NCBI RefSeq assembly: GCF_020889625.1
Contig: NZ_CP086380.1
Span: 62,001-126,000, forward strand
From: Deinococcus radiophilus
GTDB lineage: Bacteria > Deinococcota > Deinococci > Deinococcales > Deinococcaceae
Length of the DNA stretch: 64,000 bases
Reading direction: 5' to 3'
In this document: in pieces, positions 57,562 through 64,000 of the stretch
How positions within the stretch are numbered: the first letter of the stretch is position 1
Layout: each line of letters opens with the position of its first letter
Notes under the pieces: model-generated
What the model was told of the DNA's origin: nothing
The model's input: the letters and a program-made list of their open reading frames with translations, nothing else
Database searches by the model: none
Program-made: the position numbers and the translations under genes

Positions 57562-58011
57562 GTGAGCCTGCCATCTGCCCTCATGCCTACTGCCGCCCTG
57601 AAGGAATTTCAAGAGGCTGTCGGGGAAGCGCCGCCTGAGCACCCAACCCTGCCCAGCCCGGAGCTGCTGGCCTTCCGCGCCGGGTTGCTGCGCGAGGAGT
57701 GGCAGGAAGTAGAGGAGGAACTGGAGGTGCTGGCACAGCGGTTGGATGGAGCTTCAGAAGGAGCTTCAGAAACCGACCCAGCCACTGCCCTGGCGCCACT
57801 GGCCCACGAGCTGACCGACCTGCTTTATGTCGCCTACGGCACCCTGACCCAGCTGGGTGTGGATGCCGAAGCGACCTTTGCTGCCGTACACGCTGCCAAC
57901 ATGCAGAAGATGGGTGGCCCGGTCCGTGAAGATGGCAAGTTGCTCAAGCCTGCCGGGTGGCAGCCCGCCGATATCCGCGCCGTGCTGGAGCGGCAATTGC
58001 AGGAAGGCTGA
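57562..58011 (+). CDS. MazG-like all-alpha NTP pyrophosphatase (DR2231 type)
   Basis: A helical protein of 149 residues. Metal site: LREEWQEVEEELEVLAQ (E-x-x-E) and LAHELTDLLYVAYGTLTQLG (E-x-x-D); then AAVHAANMQKMGGPVREDGK and PAGWQPADIRAVLERQ, as in the MazG-like dUTP/dTTP-cleaving enzyme of D. radiodurans. GTG 57562 is chosen because TATGCT (57549-57554) is 7 bases upstream; ATG 57583 is an alternative. Confidence 0.85.
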   Translation: MSLPSALMPTAALKEFQEAVGEAPPEHPTLPSPELLAFRAGLLREEWQEVEEELEVLAQRLDGASEGASETDPATALAPLAHELTDLLYVAYGTLTQLGVDAEATFAAVHAANMQKMGGPVREDGKLLKPAGWQPADIRAVLERQLQEG

Positions 58012-58017
58012 CCCTGG

Positions 58018-58653
58018 CTACTCTAGTCCGGCGAGGTGTTCACTTAGGGCCAGCTCGGCGTTTACCACTGCGCCCCCCTGGTACGTGAGCCGTGAAAAAG
58101 CGGCGTTGGCATGATTGAAGCGGCGGGTGGGCCAGACCGTCTGATAATCCTCGTCCAGCAGCCGGGTCAGCAGCGCGAAGATGGTCAGCTGGTGCGCCAC
58201 CACCACCGCCGTTTCGCCGGGGCCAGGCAGATGGGCTTGCAGGTAGCCGTAGGCCCGTGCGACCACGTCGTGCCCACATTCCCCGCCGGGGCATACGAAC
58301 GAAGGATCGCCGCCCCGGAAGCGCCAGTAGTCGTCAGGGAACTGCTCCTCAATGCCGGAAATGCTCTGCTGATCCCAAGATCCGAACTCTATTTCGCGCA
58401 GCGCGGCGTCGGTGTGGAGTGTCCCGCCCAGCCGCTCTTGCACGGCCTGAGCAGTCTGGATGGCGCGGGGCAGATCGCTGGAATAGATCGCGGGTTTTCG
58501 CACCCCATCGGTGTAGAGCTGCGCGGCCAGGGCCTGTGCCTGAGCGCGGCCCAACTCGTCCAGTGGGGTCTGGGTCTGTCCCTGAAAGCGTCCTGCGGCA
58601 TTCAGGGCGGTGCGGCCATGCCGGGCCAGAATCAGTGTGCCGGATTCGGTCAT
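58018..58653 (-). CDS. Histidine phosphatase family protein
   Basis: A 211-residue phosphoglycerate-mutase-like phosphatase. RHG motif at 11-13 (LILARHGRTALNAAGRFQGQ), YSSDLPRAIQTAQ, REIEFGSWD, and the second catalytic His in VVVAHQLTIFALL. Substrate unknown; members dephosphorylate small metabolites. CATACT (58661-58666, minus strand) lies 7 bases before ATG 58653. Convergent with the MazG-like gene with 6 bases between. Confidence 0.9.
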   Translation of the reverse strand: MTESGTLILARHGRTALNAAGRFQGQTQTPLDELGRAQAQALAAQLYTDGVRKPAIYSSDLPRAIQTAQAVQERLGGTLHTDAALREIEFGSWDQQSISGIEEQFPDDYWRFRGGDPSFVCPGGECGHDVVARAYGYLQAHLPGPGETAVVVAHQLTIFALLTRLLDEDYQTVWPTRRFNHANAAFSRLTYQGGAVVNAELALSEHLAGLE

Positions 58654-58766
58654 GCGGGCAAGTATGACAAATTGCCCGGTGAGTGGATGCGATTCACGGA
58701 GGGCGCCCCCTGCGAATGGAGGCCGCTTACGAAAACGGCACTGGCCTGCCACCGCGCCACATCGTG

Positions 58767-59285
58767 TTACAGCCGAATCAGGCGCGGGTCTGGGGCCACC
58801 TCACAGGTGGCAGGAGTCAAGTCGAACCAGCCCAGTGGACGCAGGCTCAGGCCGCACTGCTCCACGTACAGCCGGGCGTAATGCTCGGCATAACGCTCGA
58901 ACAGTTGGCGGTGATACTCGTCCAATCCGGCCGTATTCAGGCTGACCTTGTTGTAGCGGCCAGCAGCGCAGTGCCCGAACTCGTGCGCGGCGACTTCCAC
59001 CAGACGGCCGCGCGACAGGGCCGGGTCAATGTCAATCACGCACTGTGCGGTGTTGCCCAGGGTGATGGCTGTCCCGGCATAGCGCGGTGTGGTGTGATTC
59101 TCCGGCTGGTGTCCCAGGGTGGTCAGTACCCCGCCCAGCGAGCCGGGAGTCACCCAGCGCCAGTGCGCGGTCACGCCATGCACCGAGGTGGTCCACTGCG
59201 CCTGGTCACGGTGTGGCGAAACGATGGTGCAGCTGCTGAGCAACGGGAGCAGGGCTGGCAGCAGCAGACGCACGGGAGAAGGCAT
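58767..59285 (-). CDS. Putative zinc-metallopeptidase-like lipoprotein
   Basis: A 172-residue protein with lipoprotein signal (LLPALLPLLSSC, lipidated Cys about 19) and an HEFGHC motif near residue 100 (HExxH), followed by YAEHYARLYVEQCG. Only the single zinc helix is recognisable; the third ligand is uncertain, so activity is not proven. CATACT (59292-59297, minus strand) is 6 bases before the ATG. Confidence 0.65.
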   Translation of the reverse strand: MPSPVRLLLPALLPLLSSCTIVSPHRDQAQWTTSVHGVTAHWRWVTPGSLGGVLTTLGHQPENHTTPRYAGTAITLGNTAQCVIDIDPALSRGRLVEVAAHEFGHCAAGRYNKVSLNTAGLDEYHRQLFERYAEHYARLYVEQCGLSLRPLGWFDLTPATCEVAPDPRLIRL

Positions 59286-59328
59286 GACCCCAGTATGGCC
59301 GGTCCCCCGTCAGCGTAGAGTGACGGCC

Positions 59329-60081
59329 ATGTCTGCTGCCCTACGCCGCTGCTGGCCGGCCTTGGTGCTGGTTGCCTCATTGGGGACCGGGTTGGCCGTG
59401 CCCTATCTGTTCCGCCCGCCGCTCATCATCGGGCAGGACGCGGTCAGTGGCCCTGCGAGCCGGGACGCTGCTGTCACATTGGAGCAGTCGCCGGTCCCCT
59501 TCATTCACATTCGTCCTGCTCGGCAGGAGGCCAAGACCCTGCTGATCTTTTATCCTGGCGGGCTGGTGCGGCCCCAGGCCTATGAGTGGCTGGGGCGTGC
59601 GCTGGCCGCTGAGGGTATAGAAACCGCCATTCCCGTCTTTCCGCTAGACCTGGCTGTGATGGGTGCGGACCGTGCTGGCCCCATCGCCGAAAAGCTGGGG
59701 GCGGGCAAACGGGTCATTCTGGCCGGGCATTCTCTCGGCGGGGCGATGGCTGCGCAGTATGCCGGGCAGCACCCGGACAAGGTGGCTGGCCTGATCCTGC
59801 TGGCCGCCTACCCGCCAGACAACACCGATCTGAGCCAGGCGCCTTTTGCGGTCCTGAGCGTGACTGCCGAGCATGACGGTGTGCTCAGCCGGGCCAACTG
59901 GCAGGCGGCGCAGGCCCGCTTGCCTGAGCACACTGCGGTCAGTCTGGACGGGGTGGTACATGCGTTCTTCGGACGTTATGGGCCGCAGCGGGGTGATGGC
60001 CAGCCCACAGTGAGCCGCGCTCAGGCCGAGGCGCAGTTGTTGGAGGCCGTGCGGCATTGGCTGGCAGAGCCGCGTCCCTGA
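59329..60081 (+). CDS. Alpha/beta hydrolase, exported
   Basis: A 250-residue protein with a hydrophobic N-terminal signal (about 10-24). Nucleophile elbow AGHSLGGAMAAQYAG near residue 130, FYPGGLVRPQAYEWLGRAL oxyanion region, catalytic Asp in SVTAEHDGVLS and His in DGVVHAFFGRYG. Resembles the DUF-type hydrolases of the dienelactone hydrolase superfamily. TAGAGT (59316-59321) is 7 bases before the ATG; divergent from the lipoprotein gene. Confidence 0.85.
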   Translation: MSAALRRCWPALVLVASLGTGLAVPYLFRPPLIIGQDAVSGPASRDAAVTLEQSPVPFIHIRPARQEAKTLLIFYPGGLVRPQAYEWLGRALAAEGIETAIPVFPLDLAVMGADRAGPIAEKLGAGKRVILAGHSLGGAMAAQYAGQHPDKVAGLILLAAYPPDNTDLSQAPFAVLSVTAEHDGVLSRANWQAAQARLPEHTAVSLDGVVHAFFGRYGPQRGDGQPTVSRAQAEAQLLEAVRHWLAEPRP

Positions 60082-60281
60082 TGGGCATTGAGCGCCGTTC
60101 CTCCCGCACATGAAGAAACAGCCGAGGCTCTGACCAGCAGAGACCCAAGGTCCACTTTCCCGCCGTCCAGAACCGGAAGGTAGCCTGAACATGGACATTC
60201 ATCCTGACCATCCACTAAACTTTGAACCGAGTCAAAAATTCTTCGCCCCGATTCCGACGCTCAGGCGTCACAGGAGGTTTC

Positions 60282-62630
60282 ATGCAGGCCAACCCTTATC
60301 TTCCTATTCGCAAAGTTGCCGTGATCGGTGCAGGCGTGATGGGCGCCGCCATCGCCGCGCAGCTGGCCAACGCTGGTGTGCCGGTACGTCTGCTGGACAT
60401 CGTGCTGCCGGACAAGGATGACCGCAATTTCCTGGCCAAGCAGGGCATCGAGAAGGCGCTCAAGGCCCGCCCTGCCGCCTTCATGTCCAAAAAGAACGCC
60501 GCACTGATTACTCCTGGCAACCTCGAAGACAACCTGGGCGACGTGGGGGACTGCGACTGGGTCATTGAAGCGGTGCTGGAAAAGCTGGATGTGAAACGCG
60601 ACCTCTGGGAGAAGGTGGAGAAGGTCGCCAAGAAGACCGCCATCATCTCCAGTAACTCCAGCGGGATTCCGATGGCCATGCAGCTGGAAGGCCGCAGCGA
60701 CGACTTCAAGGCCCGCTTCGTCGGGGCACACTTTTTCAACCCGCCGCGCTACCTGCACCTGTTGGAACTGATTCCGACCGCCGCCACCAGGGGCGAAGTG
60801 CTGGACGCTCTGCGCGAGTTCGGGCAGAAGGTCGTCGGTAAGGGCATCGTGATCGCCAACGACGTGCCGGGCTTTGTGGCCAACCGGATCGGTGTGTACG
60901 GCATCGTGCGGGCACTGCGGCACATGGACGAGGCGGGCCTGACCCCCGCACAGGTGGATGCGCTGACCGGGCCAGTGGCAGGCCGCGCCAAGAGTGCGAC
61001 CTTCCGCACCGCCGACCTCTCAGGTCTGGACATCATCAGCCACGTGGCGGCTGACCTGCAGAAATACAGCGGCGACGACGAGGACTTTACCCTGCCTGAC
61101 TACTTCAGTGACATGGTGGGACGCGGCATCCTGGGCGACAAGTCCGGCAGTGGCTTCTTCAAGAAGACCAAGGACGAGAATGGCAAAACCGTCATTCTGG
61201 GCCTGGACCTGAAGACCGGCGAATACACCGCTGAAGGCAAGGCCAAGAGCGCGCTGGCAGAAGGGCTCAAGGGCAAGCCACTGGCCGCCCGCTTAGAAGG
61301 GCTGTATACCGCCGAAGGGCCGGAGGGTGACTTTATGCGCGCCAGCCTGAACGACGGCTTCTGGTACGCCGCCAAGATGGCCGGGTATGTCTCGGACAGC
61401 CTGGCCGATATTGACAATGCGCTGAAATGGGGCTTCGGCTGGGAAGTTGGGCCCTTTGAAACGATGGACCTGTTGGGCGTGCAGCGCGTGATTGCCAACC
61501 TTGAGCAGAGTGGTAAGACGCTGCCCCCGCTGCTCCAAAAGATGAAGGATTCCGGCGCTGAGCGCTTCTACGGTGAGGGCGAAATCACCACGCCGACTGG
61601 CGAGAAGACTGCTTTCCAGGCCCCCTACCTGATCCTGACCGACCTGAAAAAAGATGCCACCAAGGTCATCAAGAAGAAGGCCGGCGCCAGTCTGCTGGAT
61701 ATCGGGGATGGGGTGCTGCTGGTGGAGTGGCACGCCAAGATGAACGCGCTGGGCGAGGACCAGCTGCGGATGGTTCAGGAAGCCCACAAGCAGGTGCAGG
61801 CGCTGGGCTACGCCGGCCTGGTGGTCGCCAACCAGGGCGAGAACTTCAGCGCCGGGGCCAACCTGCCTGCCATTCTCAGCATGGCGCAGGACGACGACTG
61901 GGACGAGATGGACGCCACCATCCGCGAGTTCCAGAACACCACCACCAGCCTGCGCTTCAGCCCCCACCCCTGCGTGGTGGCTCCGCATAACCTGGCGCTG
62001 GGCGGGGGCTGCGAATTCACCCTGCACGCCGACCACGTGACCGCCAGCGCCGAGCTGTATATGGGTCTGGTGGAGGTAGGCGTGGGCCTGATTCCCGGCG
62101 GCGGCGGCACCAAGGAAATGCTGCTGCGCTTTACCGACGGGCTGCAACCCGGCCAGCCGCTGCTGCCGGCCGTGCAGCGCGCCTTCGAGCTGATCGGCAC
62201 CGCCAAGGTGAGCACCAGCGCCCTGGAAGCCAGAGAACTGGGCCTGCTGCGTGAGAGCGACACGGTCGTGATGAACCCCAACCTGCGGATTGAGGAAGCC
62301 AAGCGCCACGTGCTGGCCCTGGCCCCCGGCTACGTGCAGCCGCAGATGCGCCAGGACATCCCCGTGATGGGCGAGGACGCCGTGGCCGCCGTCAAGAGCG
62401 CCGTATACGGCATGCGCCAGGCCGGCTACATCACTGATTACGACGTGGTGGTCAGCGAACAGCTGGCCCGCGTGCTGAGCGGCGGCGTGGGCCGCAACCG
62501 GGGCCAACGGGTATCCGAGCAGCACCTGCTGGACCTGGAACGCGAGGCCTTCCTCACCCTGGCCGGCAAGAAGGGCACCCAGCAGCGGATTGGGCACATG
62601 CTCAAGACGGGCAAGCCGCTCAGGAACTGA
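60282..62630 (+). CDS. 3-Hydroxyacyl-CoA dehydrogenase/enoyl-CoA hydratase fusion (FadN type)
   Basis: A 782-residue fusion for two steps of beta-oxidation. Order is the FadN one: the NAD-binding dehydrogenase first ([20 protein letters not shown] at 10-29; [20 protein letters not shown] with the catalytic His; [14 protein letters not shown]), the hydratase last ([56 protein letters not shown]). AGGAGG lies 6 bases before ATG 60282. No thiolase or acyl-CoA dehydrogenase gene is in view. Confidence 0.93.
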   Translation: MQANPYLPIRKVAVIGAGVMGAAIAAQLANAGVPVRLLDIVLPDKDDRNFLAKQGIEKALKARPAAFMSKKNAALITPGNLEDNLGDVGDCDWVIEAVLEKLDVKRDLWEKVEKVAKKTAIISSNSSGIPMAMQLEGRSDDFKARFVGAHFFNPPRYLHLLELIPTAATRGEVLDALREFGQKVVGKGIVIANDVPGFVANRIGVYGIVRALRHMDEAGLTPAQVDALTGPVAGRAKSATFRTADLSGLDIISHVAADLQKYSGDDEDFTLPDYFSDMVGRGILGDKSGSGFFKKTKDENGKTVILGLDLKTGEYTAEGKAKSALAEGLKGKPLAARLEGLYTAEGPEGDFMRASLNDGFWYAAKMAGYVSDSLADIDNALKWGFGWEVGPFETMDLLGVQRVIANLEQSGKTLPPLLQKMKDSGAERFYGEGEITTPTGEKTAFQAPYLILTDLKKDATKVIKKKAGASLLDIGDGVLLVEWHAKMNALGEDQLRMVQEAHKQVQALGYAGLVVANQGENFSAGANLPAILSMAQDDDWDEMDATIREFQNTTTSLRFSPHPCVVAPHNLALGGGCEFTLHADHVTASAELYMGLVEVGVGLIPGGGGTKEMLLRFTDGLQPGQPLLPAVQRAFELIGTAKVSTSALEARELGLLRESDTVVMNPNLRIEEAKRHVLALAPGYVQPQMRQDIPVMGEDAVAAVKSAVYGMRQAGYITDYDVVVSEQLARVLSGGVGRNRGQRVSEQHLLDLEREAFLTLAGKKGTQQRIGHMLKTGKPLRN

Positions 62631-62725
62631 CGGGCACCGGGCGCCCAGTCGCAATGGCTGCGGTGCCCCACGTCATCTTTCCTACCGCTGGACCCCATGA
62701 CCCCTAGACTGCGCCAAAGGACACC

Positions 62726-63883
62726 ATGAACATCCGACAGCATTTCCGCCTCCAGAATCTGCCCCGCACCCTTGCGGTAGCCTTTGCTGCTTACCTTGCC
62801 GCCATCTTCCTTGGAGCGTTGGTCGGCGCCGAGGTGCTGCTGCGCTCCAAGTCCCGCTGGATCAAGGGGACGTTCATGGTGGTGGGCCGCCGGGGTGAGA
62901 ATGTCGTCCTGCCGCCCCTGCCTGAAAGCCTCAGCCGGGACGTGCTGGGGGTGGTGCCGCTCAACCCGGTGCGCGGTCACGCGCTGGTCGGACCAGTGGA
63001 ACGGCGCAGTCCTTACGTGGAGCGCCCAGTCCTGGAGGAGCGCGGGGTCATCCAAAGCGGCTGGATCGCTTGGGTGTCGTCCTTCGTGTACAACGGCACG
63101 CCTGCCCAGCTGGACGTGGAGTACGAAAATGTCGTGGTGCACACCGACATAGGTGATCTGCCCGCCTGGCACATTCCTGCCGAATCAGGCGAGCGCGACC
63201 TGATCGTGATTCAGATTCACGGGCACGGCGGGCAGCGTTCGCAGAGCCTGCGGGTGCTGAAATCGCTTCAGCGCACCGGGGCCGCGCAGCTGTATGTCAC
63301 CTTTCGCAACGCCTTTGACGCGCCCCGTGTGGGCAAAGGCTACCTGTCCCTGGGCGATGTGGAAGCCGAAGACGTACTTTCGGCGCTGGAATGGGCGCGG
63401 GACAATGGCTACCGCCAGGCCGTGCTGATGGGCTACTCCATGGGCGGCAACATCGCCCTGAGCGCCCTGCGGCCCGGCTTTACGCCGCACCCCATTCCAG
63501 TTCGCGGTGTAGTGCTGGACTCCCCGGCGCTGGAGTGGCGTGACATTCTGCGCCGTCAGGCCCGCCGGGGTGGCCTGCCGCAAGTGGTCGCCAAGCCGGT
63601 GGGCCGGATGATCGAAAAGATCGTCACCCGCCGCAGTGGGCAGAACTTCAGCAGCGTGGACCAACTGGCTGCCGCGCCCCGCTTCGATGTGCCGATCCTA
63701 CTGTTCCACAGCCCCAGCGACAAAACCGTGCCCTTTTGGCAGGCCAAAGCCCTGGCCGGAGCCCGCCCGGACCTGGTGGAACTGCATGCCGTAGAAGGCG
63801 CACGCCATATCCGCTGCTGGAACATCGATCCAGAGCGGTATGAGGCGGCGCTGGAAGCGTTTATCCAGCGGGTGAAAGCGTGA
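62726..63883 (+). CDS. Alpha/beta hydrolase, membrane-anchored
   Basis: A 385-residue protein with an N-terminal hydrophobic segment (LAVAFAAYLAAIFLGALVGA, about 15-34). Hydrolase core: IQIHGHGGQRSQSLRVLKSL, nucleophile GYSMGGNIALSAL near residue 240, VVLDSPALEWRDILRRQARR, Asp in LFHSPSDKTVPFWQAKAL, His in VEGARHIRCWN. Pattern resembles YqkD/BAAT-like hydrolases. AAAGGA 6-8 bases before the ATG; TAGACT (62705-62710) may be its -10 box. Confidence 0.88.
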   Translation: MNIRQHFRLQNLPRTLAVAFAAYLAAIFLGALVGAEVLLRSKSRWIKGTFMVVGRRGENVVLPPLPESLSRDVLGVVPLNPVRGHALVGPVERRSPYVERPVLEERGVIQSGWIAWVSSFVYNGTPAQLDVEYENVVVHTDIGDLPAWHIPAESGERDLIVIQIHGHGGQRSQSLRVLKSLQRTGAAQLYVTFRNAFDAPRVGKGYLSLGDVEAEDVLSALEWARDNGYRQAVLMGYSMGGNIALSALRPGFTPHPIPVRGVVLDSPALEWRDILRRQARRGGLPQVVAKPVGRMIEKIVTRRSGQNFSSVDQLAAAPRFDVPILLFHSPSDKTVPFWQAKALAGARPDLVELHAVEGARHIRCWNIDPERYEAALEAFIQRVKA

Positions 63884-64000
63884 ATGTCCCAGCTACCTTC
63901 GAACTGGTTCAGTGGTGGGATGCCCCGCCAGAAGAGCCGCGTTTCATTGCCGCTGAGCTGGACGGACAGCGCTATGAACTGAGGAAAATAGAACTTTTTC
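63880..64000 (+). CDS. Truncated gene at the right edge, unknown
   Basis: GTG 63880 overlaps the stop of the preceding gene (GTGA) and opens a frame that runs to the edge (VNVPATFELVQWWDAPPEEP, ending KIELF). Only 40 residues are visible and no family is recognised. The overlap suggests translation coupled to the hydrolase. Confidence 0.55.
   Translation, partial: MNVPATFELVQWWDAPPEEPRFIAAELDGQRYELRKIELF

Overview
The window is a 64 kb piece of a high-GC bacterial chromosome that belongs to the genus Deinococcus or a very close relative. Four things point there: a single-stranded DNA-binding protein with two OB folds; an exact 17-bp radiation/desiccation response motif over the ssb promoter; ribosomal proteins, RpoA and EF-Tu of Deinococcus type; and many genes whose start codon lies only 5-9 bases after a TANNNT -10 box, the arrangement of leaderless mRNAs common in Deinococcus. 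The species cannot be named from the sequence alone.

Layout. 1-2.1 kb: the 3' part of a UbiD-like decarboxylase and two small unknown genes. 2.3-4.6 kb: rpsF-ssb-rpsR-rplI with a strong terminator. 4.6-14.1 kb: housekeeping genes on both strands (degenerate nucleotidyltransferase-like protein, K+ transporter subunit, PEP carboxylase, HTH regulator, serine hydrolase, RarA). 14.2-31.0 kb: one large plus-strand block, tuf followed by the complete S10, spc and alpha ribosomal protein clusters (rpsJ to rplQ) including secY, adk, infA, rpmJ and rpoA. The short genes rpmD and rpmJ are included. 31-42 kb: trxA, a DUF309/NYN/plsX group, a broken ftsH, two MazG/TsaB-type genes, citrate synthase, a beta-propeller protein and a tRNA-Ala(CGC). 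42-50 kb: guaB, an M50 protease, a minus-strand series (tRNA nucleotidyltransferase-like, MaoC, CitE-like lyase, gatA, scpB, Sua5/YrdC). 50.2-52.6 kb: pilC, split by an IS4-like insertion sequence with clear terminal repeats and a 5-bp target duplication. 52.8-64 kb: PP2C phosphatase, RidA, the aguB/arginase pair, a second MazG-like enzyme, small hydrolases, a FadN-type beta-oxidation enzyme and the start of one more gene.

How the parts work together. Most of the window is core biology: translation, protein export (SecY), transcription (RpoA), tRNA modification (TsaB and Sua5 for t6A), amidation of Glu/Asp-tRNA (GatA), nucleotide pool cleaning (two MazG-like proteins), central carbon metabolism (Ppc, GltA), and arginine/polyamine use (arginase, AguB). 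Genome maintenance is represented by SSB, RarA and ScpB.

The unusual points are sequence-level rather than a new defence or metabolic island. tuf, one ftsH and the IS transposase carry single-base indels, nearly all in short homopolymer runs, which looks like sequence or assembly error in multi-copy families. pilC is physically interrupted. A GH13 C-terminal fragment lies beside the tRNA gene next to a 24-bp perfect palindrome. A 540-bp spacer near 57.3 kb ends in an orphan tRNA-like T-arm/acceptor followed by a terminator. I saw no CRISPR array, prophage or clear novel multi-gene system.
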